This document shows, in pieces, positions 41,701 to 54,048 of a DNA stretch of 64,000 nucleotides. The stretch is taken from contig JACVVK020000146.1 of the NCBI GenBank assembly GCA_018292915.2, positions 531,001 through 595,000 of the forward strand, read 5' to 3'. This stretch comes from Batillaria attramentaria. Taxonomy: Eukaryota; Mollusca; Gastropoda; Batillariidae. Below the pieces are notes generated by a model, which was not told the DNA's origin, did no database searches, and saw only the letters and a list, made by a program, of their open reading frames with translations. A program made the position numbers and the translations under genes. Numbering within the stretch: the first letter of the stretch is position 1; the number at the start of each line of letters is the position of its first letter.

Positions 41701-44020
41701 GACACTGTGAATTACTGAATAAATCACTCAAGTCATTAATTGTTGCTGTTACTCCACAGATTATGTCGGCACCAGAGCCCTCTTTCCCTCCACCCCCACC
41801 CCCCATGACCCTTCCCCCTTCAGCTCCGCCAGCATATGACATGTCAGCCAATGGCTTCACAAATGGCCCTCATGACTCGGGAGGAGGAGTGCACGGCAGT
41901 GGAGACACAATGCACCCACAACAGAGTGTGGAGGAGTGGGACGACGATTGGGACAGTGACGATGGGGAGGGGTCCAGTAACAGCACTGTTGGCACGCCAG
42001 GTGGCCAGGTCTGTACCCTAGTGGAATAAATCCCAGCGGGCCGAGGGGCCAAGTGCTGGTTTTAGGTGCCATTGAATTATTTTGTGGCTGTTGATATTGA
42101 TCCTTTTCGTCTGTAAGTATGTTGTCATTTTTGTGTGTGTGTTTTTGTTTGTTATACTTCATTTTTTAAAATGTACTTCATTAACCAGTCTCTCTCTCTC
42201 TTCTTTCTTCATTTTTTTATCTTTCATTTTCTTTTTCTTCATTTTGTCTGACCTGACTCCTTGGCAGTTTTTGGGTGGAATCCTCATAGGGCTGGGAAAC
42301 TGGCGCAATTTGTCTTACGCATGATGATATAATATATATGTATTTTATGAGGATAATTATGTGATGCTGCTATGGACCCTGATGTTAAAAATAGATTTTC
42401 TGTCACATTGTGTGCATGCTTCTTTGTGAGGCAGAGAGGGAGAGCGAGGCATAGCTGTTTGAAGAATATGACCTGTGTAGTTTTGGTTTTATTATAGGAT
42501 ATGTGTGCTAATTTTCAGGATTTGCAAGGACAGGGCAATTTTGGGCTTGCTGCACCACGGCGAGAAGGGAAACAGCTTTCCCCAAGTGCAGAAATGTCAA
42601 AATATGGAACAGTCAAAAGTAGCTTCAACAGGTATGAAAAGTTACTCCGCAAGTTTCGTTTTTATCGTTCAAACTATTTGACAAGGATCACTTTTCTAAG
42701 AGGTTTGCAAGTGGTAGCAGGTTTACCAGTAACAGTGTTGGTAAAGTTTTTAACAGTAGTGAAAACGAGGGACAGTTTTGTGATTTCCTGTTTCTAAGAG
42801 CTTCTGGGAAAAGGCTGATGAACACAGTACATGTGAAGCGGTTTCATGATGTATTTGTGAACATTTACATTTGATTGTTAGTTTTCCTTGTTTTGTGTCT
42901 GCCATTAGGTTCTCCACATTTGCCAAGACCGGTGGTGAAGCATTCCTCATGGGAGAGGTGGATAAAAATGTTCCAGAGAGTGATCGCATCAGAATTATAG
43001 TGAGTAGAATCTTTTAACTTTTGATGGCATGAAACTGCAATTTTAGAAATGTCAGAAGTCACCCGCAGCCAGGAAGAGCTATGTGCACTGAACCGCTGGC
43101 CGAACAGTAAGACTGGTGCTTTGCAGAAATGTAGTGTTTGGGAAAATTAAGTACTGTTTTACCAGAGTAAGATGATTTATGTTGTCACTTGCAAATCTTA
43201 AACTATTTTGAAAAATAAACATTAGAATAGGGTCCGTACAGGTCATGGAATCCTGCGAAAGTCATGGAATTTGAAAATGGCTTTTCCAGGCCTGGAAAGT
43301 TATGAAATTATCTCAAGAGTCACGAAAAGTCATGGAATCCTGGAATTCCATGGAAGCCATTTCCAGACAATGAGACGGTCAGTTTGGTGATTACTCACTG
43401 GACAGATCATCAGAAAAGTTACTCTCAGTTTGGTGTTGATGTCAGGTTTGCTCAACACTTTTTCTGAACACTGGTTTTGCTGACTGCGATAAGCTCAGAA
43501 TTTCTACTCCTGGGCCTTGCATGTGTCAGAATGAAAGAGCTAGGATGAGGAAGTTCTCAAGGAAAACAGGAGAGTTGGCCCTGGAAAAGTCATGGAAAAC
43601 TCATGAAATTTTGAGATTGTGAACCTGTAAAGACCCTGCATTCAGGCATTGTTTAAAAGGAAGAATGAAAGTTAAATAAAATAAAAATTACAAAAAGAGA
43701 AGAAGCAGGAAAGTTTGGTACTATAATTTACATGTACGTGTATAGCAGTAGTGTCATGAGTACTTTCTTTGTGTCCTCCATGAACAGTCAAGGTATTAAT
43801 TTTTTACAAGATGGAGCCTGTTTAAATGTAGTGATTGTTTTTCTGAAGGAAACAGCAGAGGGCCCCCGTTGGTATTGCCCAGACTCTCAGCGTTACACCT
43901 GTTCCGTTGCGTCACCAAAGAAGGAGTCGAAGATGAAGGGACTGAAAAGTTACATTGCCTACCAACTCACGCCATCTGTAAGTAACCTATCTATTAACAA
44001 TCACTTACCCCTCCCCCCCA

Positions 44021-44051
<31 letters not shown>

Positions 44052-46727
44052 GAAAAGAAAAAAAACCCAAACAAAAACAAAAAACCCCAAACAAACAACA
44101 ACAAAAAACATAAAAAACAACAAATACAGAATCAAATAAAACAAAAACAAAAAAAAACAACAACAGCAAAACCCAACCAGTCAAACAAACAAACCAAACA
44201 ACAACAACGACAAAAACCTTCAAACAAAACACACACACACAAAAAAGGTTGTGAGAGTAATTTTATCCCTGAAATCTACTGAACGTTTCATTTTTCTGTT
44301 CCCTGGCCCCCACTGACTGCTGCTGTGCTTATTTCAAAATGTCATGTCCCCTGTTGTCTTTCAGTTCAGCAATATTCAAGTGAGTCGACGGTACAAGCAT
44401 TTTGATTGGTTACACGGTCAGCTGGAGTCAAAGTTTGCGTGTATTCCAGTTGCGCCCTTACCGGACAAGCAGGTCACAGGTAAAGTAAACCCATCTAGCA
44501 GCCTGTTTTAATTGAAGAGTATGGTCTTTAAACTGTATCTGTCTTTTAATCTGTTGCTGTATAATTTTTTTTAAAGATTTTTTTTGGGGTTATTTCTGTG
44601 CTTACCTGTCAGCCTAAACAGTTCGGAAACATTCTCAGCTCTGTTTCCTTGTGAAATCTGTGTACACCTAATTCATTGTCACGTCGGAATGTTAAATATT
44701 TCTTTGCCCTTTTTTTTTGCCATGAACACCTTAACCAATAAATTATCTTTTAAAACAGTTGTAATAATTCTTTTTGTTTTTGCTTATGTGCCTTCCTACA
44801 CAGTTAAGAAACATTCTCAGCTCTTTATAGTTTACCCTGTGAAATTAGTTTGTATTTCTTTGTCAGTATGTGAAATGTGTGTTTTTTCCCAGTTCGGTGT
44901 GTGAAAATGAAATGTGTAGTCTTCATCAGGTCAGCTTGTGAAATGTGAATAAATTTATTTGTTTCAGATCGGTATGTGAAATGTCAAGTCAGTGTGCGAA
45001 ATGTTTAGTCTTTATCAGGCCGGTATGTGAAATGTGTAGTCTTCCATAGGTCGGTATGTGAAATGTGTAGTCTTTGCCAGGATGGTATGTGAAATGTGCA
45101 GTCTTTTGCTAGGTCGGTATGAGGAGGACTTCGTTCAGGAGAGGATGAAGTTCCTACAGATGTGGGTGGATCGTTTGGTCAGGCATCCAGTCATCTCACG
45201 CTCCGAAGTCTTCCTTCACTTCCTCACTTGTACAGATGAAAGGGTTCGTGTTTTCCTTGCCTCTGCCTTGTTTTAGTTTCTTTTTGTGTTTTGCTTTGGG
45301 TTTTTTTCTACAGTGGTGTGATCATTTACAACAGCTTTAAGTACAATACGGTTGATATTTGGTGATCACATACTTGTCCACTCTTTTCTTTTTCTCAGGA
45401 AATAGTGGGCGTTTGTTTTGAAATTGGCTGAGTTTGAAAATTAATTTTACTTTCACCCCAATCCTGTGGGAGTTTTCTGTATCTTGACCATGTAGGTATA
45501 TGTATTGAACTGAATTTATATATCTATTTGGGTTTGTGCAGAAATGGAAACAGGGGAAGAGAAAAGCAGAAAAGGATGAATATCAAGGTGGCAAGTTCTT
45601 CTTAACATTGAGTGCACCACAGCAGGCGCTGGACATGAGAGATGTGTGAGTACTGCACTGAAGACTTGGGCAAAGGAATATATTGTTTATGAATGAGAAT
45701 TGAGCATGTTTCTGTGAGCACTTCTAGGCTGTCTCTGTTGAAAGACTGTTATGTTATCGTGGGTTGCAGCTGGTTCACTAATGTTACCTGCATTGTTTTC
45801 TTTGAACAGGGATGCAAAGATGGAGCTGTTTTGCAAGTTTGTGATGAACATGACAGAGAATGTCAAACAGCTAAACGCCGTCATGCACGACTACTCCAAG
45901 AAACAGATGGGGCGTAAGTGATTTTTTTTGGGTTTTTTTGGGCACAGGTGATAAACTGGGAGAGAGGTAGTGTCCTTAATAAGAGTTATTTCAAGTTCAA
46001 GTTAAGATGGCTATATTTGCTTTTTGGTGACTGGACTCGCTCAGAAAACCTAGGCTGATTTCAGTGAGTCAAATTTTTTGTTGTGTACAAATGAACAGGA
46101 GCATCATAAGGATTTTTGTATTACTAGCAGTATTGCAAGGGTCAAGGTCACATGTCTCCAACTGCAAACCTTGACCTTGTTCTGCTTTCCTTTTCAGCTT
46201 TCAAGAGAGAGTACACAAAAATCGGCACATCATTCAAGCAACTTGCTATGACCTTCAATATCGACACCACAGAATGTAAGTTTGTGTCTTTTTGTTTTGC
46301 TTTTCATCTTATCTGCGTGTGGGCCTGATCATATACCTACATCATGTAGCTTGGTATGTTGGTGAGGTGGTCTTCAGCACAGAGTTCTTTTTGAGTGAGT
46401 GTGTGAGTGAGTTACGTTGTGCAAGGTTGAGCAAGGATCAAAGTGTTTCGAGGAAGGAACATGTAGGCAAGGTGATTCAGTTGGTATTTTTTTTGTTCAG
46501 CATCCAAACAGTTAACAGCAGCCATTGACCACACAGGAGACGCCTACAATGAGATCGGCAACATGTTTGAAAGACAGGTGAGTTACAGAGCAGTTCTTGA
46601 TCTGTTAACCCTTTGCTGATGAGTCATGACAATAGTTGTTCTCTCCCTCCGAGTTATTCAATTCAATTCAATTCAATTCAATTCAATATAACTTATTGTC
46701 TGTCGATGGCAGAAAATTTTCTTCTGG

Positions 46728-46800
<73 letters not shown>

Positions 46801-49202
46801 CTACATTAATTTATCTAGACATATAAATCCATACATATTAAACACAGATCCTAAAGTAATGTGTGATGTCCAAGTCTAATACTATGCTACTAAACTAAGA
46901 AATCTAAACTAAAAGATGGCAAGGGCATATCGGACATGACACAGCTGAGGAGTAAGCACAGTTATAATAAAATCTATACATACTGGGGACGGGCAGTAAA
47001 CACAGTCATGAGTTTAAAATAGATACTGCTGAGGGAATGAAAGATTTCTTAAACAAATTTTTCCTCGCTCTCGGTACTCTGTAGCGGCGCCCAGACGGGA
47101 GTTCTTGGAACTGATCATGGAGGGGGTGGGTGGGGTCGCTGACAATTGTGGTGGCCTTCCTCCTGACAGCCTTTATATAAAGATCATCTAGAGAGTACTG
47201 ACCCAGGCCAACTATCTTTCCTGCCACTCTGACTATACGAGACAGCCTTGCTTTGTTCTTCATGCTGAGACTGCCGTACCAGACTACGATGTTAAATGCC
47301 AGTACACTTTCAATTAAACTTCTATATACAGTTTCTAAAATTTCAGGACAAACATTAAAAACTCTCAGTTTTCTGAGGAGGTACAGACGCTGGTTGGCCT
47401 TCTTCACGATAAAATCTGTGTTCTGAGTGAAGTCTAGTTTGTTGTCTACTATTTTGCCGAGGTACTTAAACTCAGACACTACCTCCACATGGTGGTCGTT
47501 CACAATGACCGTTTATCCGTTTCAGCTGTGAGGTAATGACAGACAGAAGACAAATGGTCAGTGTCTGGAGAATGACTTGATGCTTAAAGTTTTGTTTGAT
47601 AAACATTTCATTTTTAGCAGTCTGTTGGATAGCACTTTGGCGCCTGTGTGTGTGTGTGTGTGTGCATGTGTGCGCGTGCGTGCGTGTGCACGTTTTTATA
47701 AATAACATGTACAAAAGATAACCAGTAAACCATGTACCTGGTAGTTTCTGCAGCCATGATTAGATTTTTGTTGGTAGAACTTTTCAAGTTCTTCCTCTCT
47801 CCTCTGCAGCCACCCAGTGACGCATACCCTTTGATGGATTCCTTACACGAATACAAGGGCATCTTGCAGACCTATCCAGATGTTCTCAAGGTTCACGAGG
47901 TGAGTTTCCAGTGACATTTTACAATGGTCTTACTTCAAAGTGCTTATAGATTTATTGGCAAACAGCGTACTTGAGCAATCATATGCGGAAAAGAAAAGAG
48001 AGCAAGCATGTATATGAAAGTAGCTTTTGCCGCTGTGCTTCCAACCATTTTTGACCTCGGTGCTGTACAAGTTTTGTGAGGCTAATGCTTTCCGTCAGAG
48101 TGACGACAGTGCTTGACTTTCATGTCTCCCAAATTCCCAGGGTGCAACTGGCAAGGCAAAAGACTGTCTGAAGGCACAGGAGGAGGGCAAGATGACAGAA
48201 GCAGAAGTGAACAAAGTGCTGGCGCGAGCGGACACCATCTCCTATGGCACATTGGCAGAGATGAATAACTTTCAGACAGAGCGAGTCAAAGACTTCAAAC
48301 TGATGATGCAGCTCTACTTGAGATCCCAGATCAAGTTCTACCAGGATGTGAGTAGCCCAGACTCTCTCAGCGTTCTGTCTTCTTTGTCTTTTTTTTTCTT
48401 CTGAAAGTGGTACAAGGCCTCTTGGTTCTACTGGGTTAGGGACCCAGTTTGACCCTAAGGTCTCATCTGTCATGCATTGTCATAATTATTGCTGACTTGA
48501 AGTTGTGCTGGGTGCATACATTCAGACTAACATTTGGTTCAAATACAGAGGTGCAAATTTTCCAGAACACTCTGAATTTCGGGATTGAGAAGTTTCAAAA
48601 TGGAATTTTCTGGATTAAAAACTTTTGAAAATTTAATTTTCTGGGTTGAGGACTTTCAAAAATTAATTTCTGGATTGGTAAAAGAGCAAGCAGCAGGTTC
48701 CAGATTATGGGGTGACAGCCGAGAGTACTTTTTAAGCCATACATAATACAGCATAGCGTGTCTCAAGACCCAGAGTGCTCTCCTTTGATGAAGTGTCCTT
48801 TTTTAAAAAATTTTTTATGTGAAGTATTGGAGGTTATACTAATGATTGTGAAATCAGAGATGCCACGAGCATTTATTGTGTTGTTCTTAAAACAACACAG
48901 TATATGCTGATGATTGTGAGATCTGAGATGCCACGAGCATATATTGTGGTGTTCATAAGACATATATATCTAAATAGTATTTTTGGAGGCTCACAACTTT
49001 CTCATAACACCAGATTCCAGAAACAATCCAGTTCTTTTTGCTTCTCGACTGGTGTCCTGTCATCCACTTTCTTTTCTATAGTAGAAAAAAAACAACACAA
49101 AAAATACATCTTGCTTCACTGCTGTGATATGTTGGGTTGCAGATGACAAAGAAACTGGAAGACGCACTAGGACACTATGACAGTATACAAACCCCAAGCT
49201 AG
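36471..49202 (+). CDS. SNX9: Sorting nexin 9/18/33-type protein (SH3-PX-BAR)
   Basis: Sixteen coding exons: 36471-36485, 40342-40428, 41209-41283, 41760-42008, 42519-42631, 42909-42999, 43849-43977, 44365-44479, 45113-45243, 45542-45645, 45810-45913, 46198-46275, 46501-46577, 47810-47899, 48141-48347, 49143-49202; 1725 nt, 574 aa (human SNX9 595). The SH3 domain (about 1-62) has ALYDF-like CMYDFEG, GWWEARN and [10 protein letters not shown] proline-rich, low-complexity linker follows with the acidic WDDDWDSDD (119-127), like the clathrin/AP-2 binding motif of SNX9. The PX domain (about 205-320) has RRYKHFDWL (261-269) and [10 protein letters not shown]. The BAR domain (about 365-574) includes [12 protein letters not shown]. 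The expected role is phosphoinositide-dependent membrane tubulation with dynamin and N-WASP in endocytosis. Invertebrates usually have one member, so SNX9, SNX18 and SNX33 cannot be told apart here. Confidence 0.95.
37919..37983. repeat. (CA)n microsatellite
   Basis: CA tract in SNX9 intron 1, next to a short GA patch. Confidence 0.95.
38229..38978 (+). repeat. Three-copy tandem duplication, 258-bp period, with (CA)n in each unit
   Basis: The unit begins with a (CA)n run, then TCAGACAAAGAGTTTCTTCC, a (CT)n run, GTAAAGTGACTGCCGAAG and GATAAAGCTCTCTTACTGTA. Copies start at 38271 and 38529 and are almost identical; the third (38790-38978) is diverged and lacks part of the start. SNX9 intron 1. 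Confidence 0.9.
40637..41136 (-). mobile_element. tRNA-derived SINE, family B, copy 2
   Basis: Minus-strand head with GTGGTTAGCACTTCGG and GGGTTCGAGTCCC boxes, then the same body as the 20 kb copy, ending in an (AAAT)n tail at 40637-40656 (seen as TTTA). Imperfect flanking duplication: GATTTTTCCCCCTAAATTTT on the left and GATTTCCCTAAATTTT on the right. SNX9 intron 2. Confidence 0.85.
42255..42335 (-). mobile_element. SINE family B fragment
   Basis: GGGTGGAATCCTCATAGGGC, then AAACTGGCGCAATTT and CGCATGATGAT, match the 3' part of the two full family B copies. No tRNA head is present. SNX9 intron 4. Confidence 0.6.
43228..43638. mobile_element. hAT-like non-autonomous element
   Basis: The left end AGGGTCCGTACAGGTC pairs with the right end GAACCTGTAAAGACCCTG. 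The interior repeats AAAGTCATGGAA words. Flanks share only CATT, so the target duplication is decayed or absent. SNX9 intron 6. Confidence 0.6.
44006..44240. repeat. C/A low-complexity tract
   Basis: C runs followed by AAAC/CAACAA words, resembling 9820-10330. SNX9 intron 7, starting 30 bp after the exon 7 donor. Confidence 0.9.
44885..45120 (+). repeat. Tandem splice-acceptor-like repeats before SNX9 exon 9
   Basis: Units of 31-38 bp (one gap of 51) contain a T-rich stretch, AG, then GGTCGGTATGTG and AAATGTGTAGTCTT. AG positions end at 44892, 44929, 44967, 45018, 45049, 45080 and finally 45112, which is the real acceptor of exon 9 (GTCGGTATGAGG). The repeat therefore duplicates the intron-exon junction itself. 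Confidence 0.85.
46667..47512 (-). mobile_element. 5'-truncated LINE (non-LTR retrotransposon) fragment
   Basis: A minus-strand open frame from 47503 to 47006 encodes about 165 residues typical of the end of a LINE reverse transcriptase protein: [84 protein letters not shown]. This ending is shared by CR1/L2/Rex1-type elements. The 3' end on the plus strand is an (ATTCA)n run at 46667-46686. A (CA)n tract of 65 bp interrupts the 3' part (46733-46798). SNX9 intron 13. Confidence 0.85.
46733..46798. repeat. (CA)n microsatellite
   Basis: CA tract within the LINE 3' region. Confidence 0.95.
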
Positions 49203-52200
49203 AGGCGGGCTGACTGGACAAGTGCACGCTGCAGCATGCATCGAGACTGGGCTGTGTGCAGGAACACACACTATACCTCTGGACGGAATGTTGCTAAGCT
49301 TTACACGGGTCCTGGGGTGGGGGAGGAGTGTATGCGAACGTTTACAAGAAGTTTATAACTTAAAATTGAGCCAGTTGAACGAGTCCTATGCGCTTAGCTG
49401 CCAGAAGTGAGCCTGTTGATCCTCGTCACATTTCAACGCTGGAATCCTGACATAATTTGGGTTTGATATTAGTCAGGAGAAGGAGATCAAGTGTATCATC
49501 CTGTGCTTTTGTCAAAATTTGGTTACGCCAAAATTCCACGACGAAGTTGATTTGCTGACCATTTTGGAGCGCACGTGCTTCTGCGGACTTGTGAACAATG
49601 TGTTGTGGAATATCCTTTTTACAGTTCAAGAAAATATTGTGGAGGTGCCAGTGAAACGCAAGTGACATGTTGCATACTATGATTTTGTATGGCTTTCTTT
49701 GTCAGCAGATATATATATATAGTATAACATTTTTTTTGCACAATAAATGGTATCAGCCTTTACATTTGATGCCCTTCTATCATGTTATTTAGGTGAGAAG
49801 AAAATCTTTGGTTTGGAAATGTGTATGCATACATGTATGTGTGCAGTTGTAAAGCAGGGGTAGTCAAACTACATCACCAGAAAAGGAGACTAGTGTGGTG
49901 CTTCTGTGATGTTAGTTGGAGTAAAACCAACAGGGGGATAGCGTGATAGCACAGCGTGTACAGATTTTGGGATAGTTTTGGGAAGTTACTGAACATGAAA
50001 CAGTACAGTCTGCACAAAAAGTAGGCTCATGCTCTTTGCATTTAGAAACAAGTGGGGAAGCAGAAGAAAACAGTAGAAGAAGAGAAAGAAAAAAGCTTGC
50101 CTTGGTGTGGCACTGTTAGTCAGCCTGACTGAAAGAGATTTGCCTATGAAGACTGGGTGTGTATCATGTAAATCATGAACATTCAAATCCAGTTGTGCAT
50201 ATGAGGTTTTCAAACAAGGTAAATTATTTCAGTTTCAAGCAAATGTAGGACTTGTGCTGTCCTCATATTTGCTGTAGCTCTGCCATGTAACATTTTCAGC
50301 ACTGCAGTTGTGAAGAGACGTTTGTTGCCATCGCATCATTTACATTCCGTTGTCAGAATAGCCTTGTAGCATAACTTAGAGGAGCTCCCTTGAATTTCAC
50401 AGAAATATTTCTATTTATTATTTATTACACACACCTATTATTCTGGCTTTGTGTCTTGACTCATCAGAATTGGTAATTGGTCAGTGTCGAAGGCTATATG
50501 GTTTTGGCGCATTGTATGCAGCATACCCATTTGCAAACAATGTGGAATACGGATTTCAAAGTCTTTGCTAACAAGTTACAGGACTAAAGTCTTTGTGGTT
50601 GTAAGATTACTACTAGTAAGGACTCATGTATGTATTTGCTCCTGAAGGAACTCCTGCTATACTTTTTTTTTCTTTTTCTTTTAACTGAACAATGTACCAG
50701 TCAGAAGTGTCAGTTCATAGAAGATTTTGAAATCCACACACATCCTGAGTTTGCCATCATTGTCTCTGAAACATTGTGGGAAAAAGTTCAGTGATACAGA
50801 GAATTAAATGGCAGTGTCTCTGACACTTTACAGGGTAGTATTGGGGCAGCATGGTTAACCATGGCTTTTGGGCAAAATCCTGCTAACATTAGGGCTGTTT
50901 CACACCAAAACATCCTATGAAAACAAGGCACTGTAGCCATCATTTCTTCTTGTAAAAATCAAGTGAGCTCCTTTAACGAAATATTTTTCACCTAGTACTG
51001 TGATTGTCAGATGTCTGCTTTTTGCCATGTGTTGCCTGGATATATTTTTGTTCACCTTTTCTTTATCCCAAATAGGGATTATGTTGTTTTCTTTGTTTAG
51101 CTCGGCAAGGCACTCACTCCTTTGGTCAGTTTACGTGCATGTAGTGACACGGCACATCACATGCTACAAGTACATAGGCCTGGACTTCCACACCCCAGGA
51201 AGGCACCTCTAATGTAAAATGTCCTATGCACAAAACCTTGTATTTAAAAATATGTTAGTTCTTCTGTTGCAGTTTCTTTTATTTTGTTTTGTATTATTTT
51301 AAGCTCTGTTGCACTCGTTTTAGCTTAGCAAAACTTGCTTTGTAGCATGCAGGGATTTCAGGTCAAATTAACTCTGGTAGTAAGAATTTTACTGTGGGTA
51401 TCTGCTTTTTTGTAATCTTAACTCGAAAGCCATTCATTCACACTATCACAGATTGAATGAGATGGGTTGCATTGGTGTGCGTTTCACTGGTTGAACACTA
51501 GTGAAAACAGTGTAAAATATTCAGGAATAGAGTAGTTGTGTGTATCCAGACCATCCTCTCACATATTTATGTAACTGTCAGAAATACACATGAAAAATGT
51601 CAGGTTTCTGCTGATAAGGTGCTATGACTGTCCTTAGATCAGTAGCAACCATCTTGACTTTGGTCGTGCAGTTTGTTTGGGACAATTGAATTGAAAAACT
51701 TGTGTATATTGTGTAATGTACTTAGTTTAGATCACAGGTCAGTCAGGCAGAAAACACTGGTTTTTCTCATTTTGCATATGGCTACCTGTCCATCTAATGA
51801 AATGCTTAAAACTATTTCACCAGCATGCATAACATTATATATATATATGAAGAACTATATATATATATATTACCAGTTCTTCATTACACATTCATGCATA
51901 TTTTCAGGACACATAAAATGTCCAGTCCTGAGTTCAGTTGCCTTATCAAGAGCCTTTTATTTGTTTCAGGTATGAGCTGTTATCCTTTCACATGCAAAAT
52001 CTTAAACTTGTCCTGCATGAAATCAGAGACATACAGAACATCATATGTATGCCTGTGGTGAAACTGAAAAAACAAGCAAAACTAAGACAGTGTTTGTGAA
52101 TCCATGAAGACTTTGCTAGACAAAACAAAACCTTATCTCACTGACATTATGGATGATTAATTATATGCATGTACATGTAACAGTTTGCATACATTAGTGG

Positions 52201-52681
52201 GTTATGTGTATGTTGCTTCTGTGTTGTAAAGACAGTGTACTTTGAAAGAAAGTACCATCCAGTGCATGCGAACATCTTTGATTTTTCAAATGGCAGTCAT
52301 TTGACTATTATCAGTGTGGGGTCAGTCATCACTTTTGCCTTTTCTCTTCAACTTGTTGAATACCACTACAGTATGTGCAATGGCTTTTGACTATTTGCTG
52401 TTGACCACCACATTCCCCTCCCCCAATCATTCATCTGTTTATACTGCTTGAGAGATTCTCTGTGTCCAGTAGTTTTGTCCAGTCCAGAAACTGTGACTGT
52501 TTTGGAACAGCAGTAAGGTATGAATTACTGTTACTGGTTCATTTTAGTAGCAACACAAAGTACTGCTTATTACATGTACTTCTAATGCTCCGTTTTCAGT
52601 CTTGCCAGTCGCAACATACTCTGTATTTGTTTCCTCTGCAGATGACAGTTTCCTGTCAGGAGTTCATCCGGAATGCAACCA

Positions 52682-52725
<44 letters not shown>

Positions 52726-53243
52726 CATTCAGAGCACATGAAATGTAATTGCCAATGCATTTCGTTGTTTGCTACTGAGAATTTGCCATATGTCTTGTTT
52801 GAGTATACTTACCTTGGGTTTTACTACAGGTAATGATAAGAAATTTTGTTTCCCCCAACCTGCAGAAACGTGCAGAAATGAATTTCTAGTTTTGCCATGT
52901 AGCATAGTGTTGTAGCAGTTCGGCATTATTGTTGTCATCCATTTTTATTACGGTTTTCCCATTTGTCTTTCCGCCTTTCTCCTACTCTAACTTACATTTT
53001 GTCAGGTTTATATATATACATGTAACCTCTTTGAGATATTTTTTCAGAAAACAATATTCACGTCAAAGGTAGCCATGTGAAATGGAGCCCATAGGTACTG
53101 CCCGTGTGAGTTGGTTTGACAAGTCGTGTTGCTGTGAAAATGGTTAAAAAAAAATTAACTGTTTAAGAATATGAATTGATACTAACAGTTGTTTTCTACA
53201 TGATTTTTCTTCATCCTTTTTCGTCCTTATCCTCCATCAAAAG

Positions 53244-53283
<40 letters not shown>

Positions 53284-53407
53284 TAGTGTGTGAAATATTT
53301 CATGCTTGAATCTTGTATGCTTGAAACTCTTGTGTACCAGAGTAGCCTGTATGTGAATTTGAACAGTTGAATTTTGGATGCCTTCACACGCTGTCTGTGT
53401 GTGTGCG

Positions 53408-53467
<60 letters not shown>

Positions 53468-53690
53468 TCAGCTTGTGCCAAAGTGAACCACTGATACATG
53501 TTGAATAATTCTACTACCTTCTTACAAATCTTTATGAAGTTGAAACTGTAAACTGATTTGAAATTGTACAGGCATAACCATTTATATTCACTTTTCACTC
53601 TGTCAAGTGTCACAAAACTGTTGGAGACTTGTTTAACTTCAAGTGTCATTTTGCTAAAATAAATTTGCTCTGTATGCACAATGAGCTTGC
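49203..53690 (+). other. SNX9: SNX9 3' UTR / downstream region
   Basis: No further exon. AATAAA at 49742-49747, 540 bp past the stop, is the nearest polyadenylation signal. A second, at 53658-53663, is followed by a GT-rich stretch (TTGCTGGTTTTGTTG), allowing a 4.4 kb 3' UTR isoform. Holds (TA)n near 51836-51872, a 40-nt C run, and (TG)n at 53246-53279 and 53396-53459. Confidence 0.5.
52683..52722. repeat. 40-nt poly-C tract
   Basis: Uninterrupted C run, in the SNX9 downstream region; could form i-motif or, on the minus strand, G-quadruplex structures. Confidence 0.95.
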
Positions 53691-53977
53691 TGGTTTTGTT
53701 GTTTCGATTGAAATTTTAGAAACTGACTTTTAAGATGGTTTCACAGAACTTATATCACGTTGATACTCAAGTAGAGCAGTTTCATGCCCGTGCACCGATT
53801 GCTGTGAAAGTTTTATACACTTTCTCTTATCTGGATGCAAGTATGAGTAGTAGTTTAAAGTCTCTTTGCTTGAGACTGGTAAATCAGAGGTCACTGTCGA
53901 AAATTATTTGTGTGTTCCACCAAGAGTGCAGTTACTTTTTCACTCACTTTGACATTGTGATGAACTAAAGGGAAATT

Positions 53978-54048
<71 letters not shown>

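Noticed and set aside
42009..42029. SNX9 exon 4 reading through to a stop (VCTLVE)
   Set aside because: The frame stays open only six codons past a usable donor, and the next exon joins in phase; more likely intron, though an intron-retained short form is possible.
44885..45120. CRISPR-like regular repeat
   Set aside because: Eukaryotic intron, unit variable and no unique spacers; it is a tandem duplication of the splice junction.
53227..53679. 150-codon minus-strand frame
   Set aside because: Half of it is Thr-His repeats from TG microsatellites and it runs antisense to the SNX9 3' region.
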